Shown here: in pieces, positions 35,276-47,520 of the stretch
Layout: each line of letters starts with the position of its first letter
How positions within the stretch are numbered: position 1 is the first letter of the stretch
Source of the DNA: Stomorhina lunata
Taxonomy: Eukaryota; Arthropoda; Insecta; Diptera; Rhiniidae
Assembly: GCA_933228675.1 (NCBI GenBank)
Contig: OW121744.1
Span: forward strand, 61,855,928-61,919,927
Reading direction: 5' to 3'
Length of the DNA: 64,000 nucleotides
Translations under genes and position numbers: made by a program
Notes under the pieces: model-generated
Seen by the model: the letters and a program-made list of their open reading frames with translations, nothing else
What the model was told of the DNA's origin: nothing
Database searches by the model: none

Positions 35276-36093
35276 CACTATGGTATTTCTGCTGCAAAAA
35301 AGGTATTTTTTGACTATCACTTTTCAAAAATCTAATAATGCCATTTGATAGAGAAGAATCTGGCAATGAAAAATCTATATTTTTTTTCCTTAGATATATA
35401 TACATATATATAGAAAAAATCGGTTGAAGTCAGCTAAATGTTGTGAAACAAAAATTTATGGTAAAATTATTGAAATTTAAAGGCTTATGTATCGAAGATA
35501 TTTCAAGTGGCAAAATGTAGGTGTGAGTTTTATTGAAGTCTGAGATCTTGTGTTTGTTTTAAAGAAAAAAAAAAGTTTACTGCATACATAGTTTGGGAGA
35601 TATGAGCGCATCAAGATTGTCCTATAAAATTTAGCATTGGCAGTTTTCGTTGGAGAAAAAGTCAGTTGGCTCGGTTTACCTCCGTGCTCTTAGTATAATG
35701 AAATGAAAGACAAAAGGCTTTTCTTTCGAATTAACTAAAAAAATTTAGCAACTTTTGTCAAACTTTTGAAAAAATCAAAATTTAGTAAAAAAAAGTCAGG
35801 AATATTGCTTATAATAAAAAACCATTGCATACCTTCAGGCTTAAGTTTTTAATCAAATTGCAGTTATTAATCCTAACATTAGTTAGCTCTTTTATAACAA
35901 CAATTTATTAATAATTTATTGACAGCTATTTGGAAAAAGTGCATAAGAAATTAAAAAAAAAACAAAACCATATGTTTTAATAAGAAAATTAATGTAAAAA
36001 CAAATAAAATTAAAAAAAATAAAATTGTTCACATAAATAAATCTTGTTATAAAATTTAAAATATAATTATTAAAATGAGTTTTTTTTCTGTAG

Positions 36094-36343
36094 TGAATTG
36101 TGTCATGAACTTGTTAATTGTGGTAATAATGTCGATTTGTTAACAAATTTTATAAAAGAAAAAAATTCGAAGCTTACTACTGATGAAGTTGAAATAGTGA
36201 AAAAGGCAGTTCAAAAGCGGTTTTTTTGTCATTTTTTAAATCGTTGGGTGGAAGCTCATAGAATTAAATCTTATTTTTTTAAGAAAAATTCGACTTGGTT
36301 AGAAAGTAAATATATACTGAATAAATTTTTTTTTAAATAATTC
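36094..36343 (+). pseudogene. Transposase-like N-terminal exon inside element N1
   Basis: A T-rich acceptor site TTTTTTTCTGTAG ends at 36093. The following frame, in phase after one base, is open for about 80 codons to a stop at 36340. It reads LVNCGNNVDLLTNFIKEKNS, later EVEIVKKAVQKRFFCHFLNR, WVEAHRIKSYFFKKNSTWLE. The composition is that of a real, charged, helical protein, unlike the neighbouring AT artefacts. The spacing of KSxxFFKKxxxWLE resembles residues 60-80 of the Transib transposase of copies A and B (KSVNYCLKRFESKFKDWLKD), which suggests the exon is a leftover of the N-terminus of this family's own transposase. That homology is an inference by eye. The array starts right after it. 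Confidence 0.5.
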
Positions 36344-36374
36344 GATTTGGATATTGTAAATTTTTTTAGAACTC

Positions 36375-38180
36375 TTTTTTAGATCAGAAAATAAAAGTGC
36401 GCCGAATTTTATCAAATTGTGGGTTATACATTGAAATGTGGAAAAATGGGGGTCCAAGGGAGGTACCTCAAGGAGTCGTCGGATTTCAACCAAAATTAGT
36501 AGGGCTTTTTTTAGGATAAAAAAATAGAAGTGTGCCAAATTTTATCAAATTCTATTGAAAATTGGGGTTTATACATTGAGAAGAAAAATAAGTGAAAAAA
36601 TGGGGGTCCAAGGGAGGTACCTCAAGGAGTCGTCGGATTTCAACCAAAATTAGTAGGGCTCTTTTCTGGATCAAAAAATAGAAGTGTGTCAAATTTGATT
36701 AAATTCTATTGAAAATTGGGGTTTATACATTGAGAAGAAAAATAAGTGAAAAAATTGGGGTCCAAGGGAGGTACCTCAAAGAGTCGTCGGATTTCAACCA
36801 AAATTAGTATGGCATTTTTCTGGATCAAAGAATAGAAGTGTGCCAAATTTTATCAAATTCTATTGAAAATTGGGGTTTATACATTGAGAAGAAAAATAAG
36901 TGAAAAAATGGGGGTCCAAGGGAGGTACCTCAAGGAGTCGTCGGATTTCAACCAAAATTAGTAGGGCTCTTTTCTGGATCAAAAAATAGAAGTGTGTCAA
37001 ATTTGATTAAATTCTATTGAAAATTGGGGTTTATACATTGAGAAGAAAAATAAGTGAAAAAATTGGGGTCCAAGGGAGGTACCTCAAAGAGTCGTCGGAT
37101 TTCAACCAAAATTAGTATGGCTTTTTTCTGGATCAAAGAATAGAAGTGTGCCAAATTTTATCAAATTCTATTGAAAATTGGGGTTTATACATTGAGAAGA
37201 AAAATAAGTGAAAAAATGGGGGTCCAAGGGAGGTACCTCAAGGAGTCGTCGGATTTCAACCAAAATTAGTAAGGCTCTTTTCTGGATCAAAAAATAGAAG
37301 TGTGTCAAATTTGATTAAATTCTATTGAAAATTGGGGTTTATACATTGAGAAGAAAAATAAGTGAAAAAAATGGGGTCCAAGGGAGGTACCTCAAAGAGT
37401 CGTCGGATTTCAACCAAAATTAGTATGGCATTTTTCTGGATCAAAGAATAGAAGTGTGCCAAATTTTATCAAATTCTATTGAAAATTGGGGGTTTATACA
37501 TTGAGAAGAAAAATAAGTGAAAAAATGGGGGTCCAAGGGAGGTACCTCAAGGAGTCGTCGGATTTCAACCAAAATTAGTAGGGCTCTTTTCTGGATCAAA
37601 AAATAGAAGTGTGTCAAATTTGATTAAATTCTATTGAAAATTGGGGTTTATACATTGAGAAGAAAAATAAGTGAAAAAATTGGGGTCCAAGGGAGGTACC
37701 TCAAAGAGTCGTCGGATTTCAACCAAAATTAGTATGGCTTTTTTCTGGATCAAAGAATAGAAGTGTGCCAAATTTTATCAAATTCTATTGAAAATTGGGG
37801 TTTATACATTGAGAAGAAAAATAAGTGAAAAAATGGGGGTCCAAGGGAGGTACCTCAAGGAGTCGTCGGATTTCAACCAAAATTAGTAGGGCTCTTTTCT
37901 GGATCAAAAAATAGAAGTGTGTCAAATTTGATTAAATTCTATTGAAAATTGGGGTTTATACATTGAGAAGAAAAATAAGTGAAAAAATTGGGGTCCAAGG
38001 GAGGTACCTCAAAGAGTCGTCGGATTTCAACCAAAATTAGTATGGCTTTTTTCTGGATCAAAGAATAGAAGTGTGCCAAATTTTATCAAATTCTATTGAA
38101 AATTGGGGTTTATACATTGAGAAGAAAAATAAGTGAAAAAATTGGGGTCCAAGGGAGGTACCTCAAGGAGTCGTCGGATT
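36375..38180 (+). repeat. 154-bp tandem array with dimeric higher-order structure
   Basis: The landmark GGTCCAAGGG occurs at 36451, 36605, 36759, 36913, 37067, 37221, 37375, 37530, 37684, 37838, 37992 and 38146, a period of 154 bp with one 155. From 36605 two variants alternate strictly. Variant A has ATGGGGGTCC, CTCAAGGAG, TAGTAGGGCTC (one copy TAGTAAGGCTC) and GTGTCAAATTTGATT. Variant B has TTGGGGTCC (ATGGGGTCC in the 37375 copy), CTCAAAGAG, TAGTATGG and GTGCCAAATTTTATC. The true unit is therefore a 308-bp dimer repeated five times. The first and last monomers are diverged or hybrid. Single monomers occur at 22700-22920 and 26500-26690. Confidence 0.95.
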
Positions 38181-38304
38181 TCAAAGTTTTTTTGAATTTA
38201 TCTTATCTATATAAAACTAAATAAGTGTGCCAAATTTCATCGTTGTAGGATAACTCCTTCTATTTTTTGCAGTTAGATGTATGAAGAAATCTCACTGTGC
38301 GTCG

Positions 38305-38507
38305 TGCGATCTACCGGAAAAACGACTGATAATTTGCGCAGTGTGGCGTATGACCGATGAAAAATTTAAAATTAGAAATTAAATTTTGATTGCAATAAAA
38401 TTATTAAAATAAAATTTTTAAAAAGATGTGAAAAAAGCTCGCGATTTACGAGCACCGGAGAAGCAGTTCAAGCGTTCAAAATTGATGTTCTGGTGGTGTC
38501 TTAAGAG

Positions 38508-38511
<4 letters not shown>
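38305..38511. other. Short non-coding stretch
   Basis: Between the N1 element and the next Helitron-like copy. Nothing recognised. Confidence 0.4.
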
Positions 38512-38565
<54 letters not shown>

Positions 38566-40051
38566 GCTATCTCGAAAACGGCTCTAACGATTTTGATAAA
38601 ATTTGGACAGTGGGTACCTTTTTTGATGTATAGGTCGAAGAAGAATGGACACATTATATCTCCTAAAGTAATAGGTATGGAAACAATGTCCGATAGGGGG
38701 TAAAAAGGGTGAAACAAGTTTTTTTCGTACTTTTTTAACCCACTCTTATATTTTAAACGAAAGAATGTAGAAAGGAACTTTGTACTGCAGTCAATAGATG
38801 CAAAAGAAATATTGAACACGTACTTGGTACTTTTTTGATTTTGGGGCCAAAATGGGTAGAAAAGGGATAAAATTATAACATCTCTGCGTTTTAATAAAAT
38901 GTACCGAATTCAATTGGTACCAAAGAAGTACCAAATAAGCATATGGAACTTTTTGAAAGTAGTGGATAAAAAGGGAAAAATAAGTAATGTTATAACTTTT
39001 AAACAAATGAATGTTTGTCTGTATGTATGTTCTTTATAGAATAGTAAACTGTGAGTTTGATCATATTATGCTCTTTAGCGAAGATGTTGCGGATATGCCG
39101 GCGAAGGTTTTTAAGTTGGTAAGACTAATTTCCGTTAGGTGGCGCCACTGAAAATTACTAAAAATTAATTAAATTGTAAACTGTATATTTGATCATGCTA
39201 TGATCTTTAGCAAAGTTGTAGCCGGCGAAGGTTTTTTAGTTGGTGTGAATAATTTCCGACAGGTGGCGCTACTGAAAATTGCTCAAAGTCAATTTTATCG
39301 TAAGGTGTACAATTAATCATGCTATAATCTTTAGCAAAGTTGTTGCACATGAGCCGACGAAGGTTTCTTAATTGGTATGAAGAAATTTCGACAGGTGGCG
39401 CCACTGAAATTTACTCAAAGTCAATTTAATCGTAAGCTGTACATTTAATCATGCTGTTATCTTTAGCAAAGTTGTTGCGGATAAGCCGACGAAGATTTAT
39501 TAACGGGAATGACCAAAGTCCAACAGGTGGCGCCACTAAAAATTACTCAAAATGAATTAAATCGTAAACTGTGCATTTGATCATGTTATAATCATAAGGA
39601 AAGTTGTTACGCATAAGCAGACGAAGGTTTCTTAGTTGGTATGGACAACTGCAGGTGACGCCACTGAAAATTACTCAAAATGAATTAAATCGTAAACCGT
39701 GCATTTGATCATGTTATAATCATTAGAAAAGTTGTTACGCATAAGCAGACGAAGGTTTCTTAGTTGGTATGAACATCTTCAGGTGGCGCCACTGAAAATT
39801 ACTCAAAATGAAATAAATCGTAAACTGTGCATTTGATCAGGCTATAATATTTAGCAAAGTTGTTGCGCATGAGTCGACGGAGGTTTCTGTTAATATGGCC
39901 AATTTAAAAAATTTTTCAAAATGAGTTAATCTGTAAACTATGCAAACTATGTGTTGATCGGAAAAAATAAATAAAATAATTCGAAATTAACTGAATATCT
40001 GCACAAAATGCTTATCATAAAGCTCCGAGCAAGGCTCGGTCAACCAGGTAC
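38512..40051 (+). mobile_element. Helitron-like element, most complete copy
   Basis: It starts with (TA)n at 38512-38560, then GAATGGCTATCTCGAAAACG, 145-bp monomers (about 38600-39000), GAATGTTTGTCTGTATGTAT and seven 131-bp units (landmark near 39071, 39203, 39328, 39461, 39590, 39720 and 39849). It ends with a hairpin CCGAGC-AAG-GCTCGG at 40025-40039 and CAACCAGGTAC. No Rep/helicase gene. Structure (terminal hairpin, internal tandem repeats, no target duplication seen) fits Helentron/HINE-type elements, but the class is an inference. Confidence 0.6.
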
Positions 40052-40905
40052 TGTTTATTATTTGCTATTACCAAAACATAAATTGTACCCATCGTACAAA
40101 AAGCATATCCTATTTGCTATTTCAAAACAATATTTGGTTGTTATGAAAGAAAAACATCATTTGTACTAACTTTTCTGTCAGTTTTAATGAATTATAAAAA
40201 AAAAATTATTCTTGGAAGATAAAGCTGTGATTCTTTATAAATAAAATATGTATGTATTTGTGCAACATAATATACTCGCACATAAATACTCGCACTTTAA
40301 TGTATAAAATAAATACATTCATATGTTCGAGTATTTATATAAGAAACTTTTAACGTTTTATGAACTAAATTTGTACATTCATTAAAAATTAAATGAATTA
40401 CGTGACACATCATGATGTGAATTTCAACAAAAATAAAGAAACAGATTAGTACTCAAGTTGACTTCACACGACATGTATTTGTCATACGATCTATCAGATT
40501 TTCCACATTAAAGTATATCATACGCATTAAAAGAAATTACATTTATTTGTAACTTATGGCAATTTTGACATACATTAGGAATTACATATGAAACGAAAAA
40601 TACATGTCGTCGGAAAGCAGCTTAAACAAGGACATACGAGTGTTAGCAGAGATTGAAATAAAAAAAGGCATATTAAAAAAAATAAATGCTTAAATAAAAC
40701 CAACAAATAAATAAACAAAATAAATACAAACAAAAATAAATAAATCAAATTAAATTAAAAAAAGTTTTAATGGAATATAAATTTATTTATGTGGAAACCA
40801 TCAGAACCCGTTCCGCGTTGCTAATGATAATCAGATGTTCTTCAATTTTTAGTATTTTCGGTGCAAGTGGCTTTTTGTTAATATTATACTTAATATTTTA
40901 TATAT
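40052..40905. other. AT-rich intergenic stretch
   Basis: No gene recognised. Confidence 0.45.
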
Positions 40906-43900
40906 CTAGAGTTTTATATATACTCTAATGTGACTGACTGACTGACTCATCATCGCCCAGCCCAAACTGCTAATTTTTTTTTTTAAATTTTGACCTTTTT
41001 CAAAGTATAGATCCACTAAGAAAGGATTTTTGGAAATTCGGCCGCTAAGCGGGTAAAAAAGGGAAAAATCAGTAATTCTATATCTTCTGAACTTGAACGT
41101 GTTTAATAATTTTTGGCAGATGGGACAGATAGGGCGTAAAAAGGGTAAAAATGAATTGTTGGAACTTTTTTTTTAACCCATGTGTATCTTTTAAACAAAA
41201 TTTAAAAAGGAAACGGTAAACAAGAAAAAATATCAAACACTTGTACTTTTTTGGTTTAGGGTGTAAAAAGGGGGAAAATGGGAAAAAAATATTTATTGCA
41301 GGTTCATTCTTACTTATCTTTGTATATCACTTGAAACAATAAAGTTAGAAACAAAATTTATAGGGAAGTCGATGCTCAAGTACAGAATACCAAACCCGTA
41401 TTTGGTACTTTTTTCAATTTAGAGGGTAAAATAGGGAAAAATCGGTAACATTATATCTTCTATTGTTTATTACTTTTTAGCTATGAATATTTTTTAGGCT
41501 AGTGAAGCCAGAAGTAGAAGAAATAAAACACATGTTTGGTACTTTTTTTAATTTTTGGGGTAAAAATCGGTAAAAATATATCTTCTAAACCAAGAGAGAT
41601 AGAAACAAAAACTAAATTGGCCTAAAATCGGGTAGAAAAGGGAGAAATTAGTAGCATAATATCTCCAAAACCTACATCGATACAAAGTTAAAACTGGATT
41701 TGGATTGTCTATAAAAATAAATGGATACGTATTTGGTACTTTTTCGAAAATGACACTAATAAGGATAAAAAAGGGTAAAACTCTATTTTGGTACTTTTTT
41801 AGCCATTATGTATCTTTTGAACTTATTAACATAGAAACACAATTTATATCGCAACATATAGGTATTTAAAAACTATTAAATTCGTATTTAGTACTTTTGT
41901 GATTACAAAAGGTACAAATGGGTAAAAAAAGGAAAATATTCAAGGGTAGGTTTATTGCTTTTTAGATATGAATATCTTTTAGGTTAGTGAAGCCAGAAGT
42001 ATAATTTATTGACTGGTCGATTGACATTGAAAAAATATACATGTTTAGTATTTTTTTTTTGCAGTAAAAATATATCTTCTAAACCAAGAGTGATAGAAAC
42101 AAAAAGTAAATTGGTCTAAAATCGGCACTTAAAATTAAGGAACGCATGTTCGGTACTTTTTGAAATTCGACCTCTTAGATGGTAAAACAGGGTAGGAAAG
42201 GGAGAAATTAGTAGCATCATATCTCCGAAACCAACATCGACACAAAGTTGAAATTGGATTTGGATCGTCTTAAAAAAATAAATGGACACGTATTTGGTTC
42301 TTTTTTCAAAATGGCACTAATAAGGATAAAAAAGGGTAAAAACTCTATTTTGATACTTTTTTTAAGACCATTTCTATCTTTTGAACTAATAAACATAGAA
42401 ACATGATTTATATCGCAACCGATAGGAATTTAAAAATTATTAAATACGTTTTTGGTACTTTTGTGATTACAAAAGGTACAAAAGGGTAAAAAAAGGAAAA
42501 TATTCAAGGATAGGTTTATTGCTTTTTAGCTATGAATATCTTTTAGGCTAGTGAAGTCAGAAGTATAATTTATTGACTGGTCGATTGACATTGGTACTTT
42601 TTACTTTTTGGGTAAAAATCGGTAAACATATATCTTCCAAACCAAGAGTGATAGAAACAAAAACTAAATTGGTCTAAGATCGGCACTTTAAATTAAGGGA
42701 CATGTGTTCGGTACTTTTTTTAAATTCGACCTCTTAGAAGGTAAAACAGGGTAGAAAAGGGAGAAATTGGTAACATCATATCACCGAAACCAACATCGAT
42801 GCAAACAAAGTTAAAATTGGATTTGGATTGGCTAAAAAAATAAATGGACACGTATTTGGTACTTTTTTGAAAATAGCACTAATAAGGATAAAAAAGGGTA
42901 AAACTCAATTTTGGTACTTTTTCAGCCCATATGCATCTTTTTAACTAACAAACATAGAAACATGATTTATATCACAACCAATAGGCATTAGAAAACTATT
43001 AAATACTTATTTGGTACTTTTGTGATTACAAAAGGTACAAAAGGGTAAAAAAAGGAAAATATTCAAGGATAGGTTTATTGCTTTTTAGCTATGAATATCT
43101 TTTAGGCTAGTGAAACCAGAAGTATAATTTATTGACTGGTCGATTGACATTGAAAAAAAAAATAAAATATATGTTTAGTATATTTTTTTTAATTTTTGGG
43201 GTAAAAATCGATAAAAATATATCTTCTAAACCAAGAGTGATAGAAACAAAAACTAAATTGGTCTAAAATCGGCACTTAAAATTAAGGAACGCATGTTCGG
43301 TACTTTTTTGAAATTCGACCTCTTAGATGGTAAAACAGGGTAGAAAAGGGAGAAATTAGTAGCATAATATCTCCGAAACCTACATCGATACAAAGTTAAA
43401 ATTGGATCTGGATCGTCTAAGAAAGTAAATGGACACGTATTTGGTACTTTTTTGAAAATGACACTAATAAGGATAAAAAAGGGTAAAACTCTATTTTGGT
43501 ACTTTTTTCAGCCCACATGTATCTTTTGAACTAATTAACATAGAAACATAATTTATATCGCACCCGATAGGTATTAAAAAACTTAAATACGTATTTGGTA
43601 CTTTTGTGATTACAAAAGGGTAAAAAAAGGAAAATATTCAAGGATAGGTTTATTGCTTTTTAGCTATGAATATCTTTTAGGCTAGTGAAGCCAGAAGTAT
43701 AATTTATTGACTGGTCGATTGACATTGAAAAAAAATAAAATATATGTTTAGTATATTTTTTTTATTTTTTGAGGTAAAAATCGGTAAACATATATCTTCC
43801 AAACCAAGGGTGATAGAAACAAAAACTAAATTGGTCTAAGATCGGCACTTTAAATTAAGGGACATGTGTTCGGTACTTTTTTTTAAATTCGACCTCTTAG

Positions 43901-45975
43901 GAGGTAAAACAGGGTACAAAAGGGAGAAATTAGTAGCATCATATCTCCGAAACCAACATCGATGCAAACAAAGTTAAAATTGGATTTGGATTGGCTAAAA
44001 AAATAAATGGACACGTATTTGGTACTTTTTTTGAAAATAGCACTAATAAGGATAAAAAAGGGTAAAAACTATATTTTGGTACTTTTTTTAACCCATATGC
44101 ATCTTTTGAACTAATAAACATAGAAACATAATAATCGATAGGTAGTACAAAACTATTAAATACGTATTTGGTACTTTTGTGATTACAAAAGGTACAAAAG
44201 GGTAAAAAAAGGAAAATATTCAAGGATAGGTTTATTGCTTTTTAGCTATGAATATCTTTTAGGCTAGTGAAGCCAGAAGTATAATTTATTGACTGGTCGA
44301 TTGACATTGAAAAAAAAAATAAAATATATGTTTAGTATATTTTTTTTAATTTTTGGGGTAAAAATCGGTAAAAATATATCTTCTAAACCAAGAGTGATAG
44401 AAACAAAAACTAAATTGGTCTGAGATCGCCACTTAAAATTAAGGAAGACGTGTTCGGTATTTTTTTGAAGTTCGACCTCTTAGGAGGTAAAACAGGGTAG
44501 AAAAGGGAGAAATTAGTAGCATCATATCTCCGAAACCAACATCGATGCAAACAAAGTTAAAATTGGATTTGGATTGGCTAAAAAAATAAATGGACACGTA
44601 TTTGGTACTTTTTTTGAAAATAGCACTAATAAGGATAAAAAAGGGTAAAAACTATATTTTGGTACTTTTTTTAACCCATATGTATCTTTTGAACTAATAA
44701 ACATAGAAACATAATAATCGATAGGTAGTACAAAACTATTAAATACGTATTTGGTACTTTTGTGATTACAAAAGGTACAAAAGGGTAAAAAAAGGAAAAT
44801 ATTCAAGGATAGGTTTATTGCTTTTTAGCTATGAATATCTTTTAGGCTAGTGAAGCCAGAAGTATAATTTATTGACTGGTCGATTGACATTGAAAAAAAA
44901 TAAAATATATGTTTAGTATATTTTTTTTATTTTTTGGGGTAAAAATCGGTAAACATATATCTTGCAAACCAAGGGTGATAGAAACAAAAACTAAATTGGT
45001 CTAAGATCGGCACTTTAAATTAAGGGACATGTGTTCGGTACTTTTTTTTAAATTCGACCTCTTAGGAGGTAAAACAGGGTACAAAAGGGAGAAATTAGTA
45101 GCATCATATCTCCGAAACCAACATCGATGCAAACAAAGTTAAAATTGGATTTGGATTGGCTAAAAAAGTAAATGAACTCGTATTTGGTAATTTTTTGAAA
45201 ATGGCACTAATAAGGATAAAAAAGGGTAAAACTCAATTTTGGTACTTTTTCAGCCCATATGCATCTTTTTAACTAACAAACATAGAAACATGATTTATAT
45301 CACAACCAATAGGCATTAGAAAACTATTAAATACTTATTTGGTACTTTTGTGATTACAAAAGGTACAAAAGGGTAAAAAAAGGAAAATATTCAAGGATAG
45401 GTTTATTGCTTTTTAGCTATGAATATCTTTTAGGCTAGTGAAACCAGAAGTATAATTTATTGACTGGTCGATTGACATTGAAAAAAAAAAATAAAATATA
45501 TGTTTAGTATATTTTTTTTAATTTTTGGGGTAAAAATCGGTAAAAATATATCTTCTAAACCAAGAGTGATAGAAAAAAAACTAAATTGGTCTGAGATCGG
45601 CACTTAAAATTAAGTGACACGTGTTCGGTACTTTTTTGAAATTCGACCTCTTAGGAGGTAAAACAGGTTAGAAAAGGGAGTAATTGGCAACATCATATCT
45701 CCGAAACTAACATCGATACAAACAAAGTTAAAATTGGATTTGGATTGGCTAAAAAAATAAATGGACACGTATTTGGTACTTTTTTGAAAATGGCAATAAT
45801 AAGGATAAAATCTATATTTTAGTACTCTATTTTGGTACTTTTTTCAGCCCACATGTATCTTTTGAAGTAATAAACATAGAAACATAATTTATATCGCAAT
45901 CGATAGGTATTAACAAACTATTAAATACGTATTTGATACTTTTGTGATTACAAAAGGTACAAAAGGGTAAAAAAA
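40906..45975 (+). repeat. Satellite-like array, about 570-bp higher-order unit of four related monomers
   Basis: The start carries GTGACTGACTGACTGACTCA and CATCGCCCAGCCCAAAC (40932-40975), a text common at one end of invertebrate Helitron-like repeats. From about 41400 a unit recurs with the landmark TAGGTTTATTGCTTTTTAG near 41946, 42510, 43066, 43644, 44225, 44808 and 45397, i.e. every 556-589 bp. Each unit contains four subunits of about 145 bp of the form TTTGGTACTTTTTT, then GGGTAAAAxAGGG, then ATATCTTCxxAAC and ATAGAAAC. The two identical 94-codon frames at 43939-44223 and 44522-44806 are satellite shadows. No gene is present. The array ends abruptly at about 45975. Confidence 0.85.
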
Positions 45976-47520
45976 TACACTCCTTAACTCAGTTCTCTCT
46001 TTAGTCGACTTAAGCTACTCTTCCATATTGCCACAGATATAATAACACATTAACTTTTAATAAAAAACTTCTTCATAAAAAGTAAAAAATTGGTACCAAA
46101 ATGTACTTTTTTCAATCAGCGAAAAATATTTGGGTCCTCCTTAACTTTTCGCGAATACTGATGCAATCAGACTTACAGCTTACCACTTTTTTTGTTTCAA
46201 ACTACTGTGCGACGCCGATTTGAATCGAAAATTTTCGCGAAAATGTAAATTTAAAATCATCTTTTGAAATGTTAATTTAAAATATTTATAACTTGTAAAG
46301 ATATGTTTACGTTTGTTCCAAAAAAATTTCAAACTTTGTTAAAAAGTTGCCAGATTTTAGCTATGGACATTCGAGTCTTCAGCTCCACAAATATCGTATA
46401 AAGATAAATTAAATTTGTGAGAGAGAAAATCTTAATTCAGGAAAGACTTGCGCTAAAAACAATTTTTTTTGTCAAGTTTCTTTAATTAAAGATTTTATCA
46501 TTTTAACAAATTTTCGGAAATATTTAATTTGGCATATCTTATACCTAACTACGCTATGGTTCATGTCATGGTACTATTTACATGTTTGTTATGCCAAATA
46601 TTTAGTTTTTAACCTAAAGAAGAAATATATCTGTCCATACTTGTTTTAGTGGCATATAGCCTTTTTGAAAGTCATACACTAAATACATACACATATAAAT
46701 GTACAATATTAAAACATTAAAAATTCAACTGACACAAATCATTTACATTTAATATATTTCATTTTGCAAAAATATTATTTATTGGCAAATAGTTTGAGGT
46801 TACTTTTGTGTTGCTTAACCCTGAGCGCTTGAGGGTTAAATTGCAAGGTTACCGCAAACAAAAAAGGTCAGGCTTAAAAAATTGAAAAACCAAATACTTG
46901 GACATAAGTAGAAGAAAAAAAAAAAACTAATAAAAAATGCAAAAAAAAAACATTTACAAACTTGAACTAAATACCAACAAATTTTTCTGCAATCTTAAAT
47001 ATTATATGCCCTAAAATATAAAGTCATCGTGTAAGCAAATTGGCTTAAGTGTTTCTTTTTATTTTTTATATACAAAATAACTTATATGCCACTTAACAAC
47101 TATTGGGTTGAAACGATTTTAGGACAACTCAAAAAATAATCACGGAAAAATATTGTTTTTATACAAATTAATTATGGAGCCGCCCGCGTTTCTCGGCGTT
47201 ACTAAATTCGTAGCTATCATAGTTGTGAAGATACTCGAACATAAGAATTATCTTAGTTCTGGGGGTGGAACTTCTTTGCCCCATAATTTAATTTAGAATA
47301 TGAATTTGGGTAATGCAGTCAGTTTTTTGTTAAAATAGTTACATCTTTGGTAAAACAGTCACTTTTTTGAAGCAGAAAAACTTAAATTTTTCTAGTATTC
47401 CGAAAATTTTAATAATTTTTGGGTTTGAGTTACAATCCATCTTTTTGATGCTTTCGTCGGTAAAAGTCTTTTTGAAGCGTCCACTGCGTTTTCCTTGGTT
47501 CAGATTCCGTCGTTTAAACT
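45976..47520. other. AT-rich intergenic stretch
   Basis: No gene or repeat recognised apart from poly-A/T tracts. Confidence 0.45.

Larger units (their letters stand above)
35276..38299 (+). mobile_element. Transib-like element N1, complete, with target duplication
   Basis: The left tip is CACTATGGTATTTCTGCTGC and the right tip, read inwards, is CACAGTGAGATTTCTTCAT. Both begin with CAC..TG heptamers of Transib type, and the shared text is CAC-W-R-TGxxATTTCT. CGTCG at 35271-35275 is repeated exactly at 38300-38304, the 5-bp duplication typical of Transib. The interior has left-end text shared with 25889 and 3690, a transposase-like exon (36094-36343) and a 12-unit array of 154 bp. It lacks any DDE domain and would need a transposase supplied in trans. 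Confidence 0.78.

Noticed and set aside
36375..38180. CRISPR-like array
   Set aside because: The period is 154 bp with no spacer-like unique parts; it is a transposon-internal satellite in a eukaryotic context.
43939..44806. Two almost identical 94-codon frames that might be a gene pair
   Set aside because: They lie in successive units of a tandem satellite and only reflect its period.
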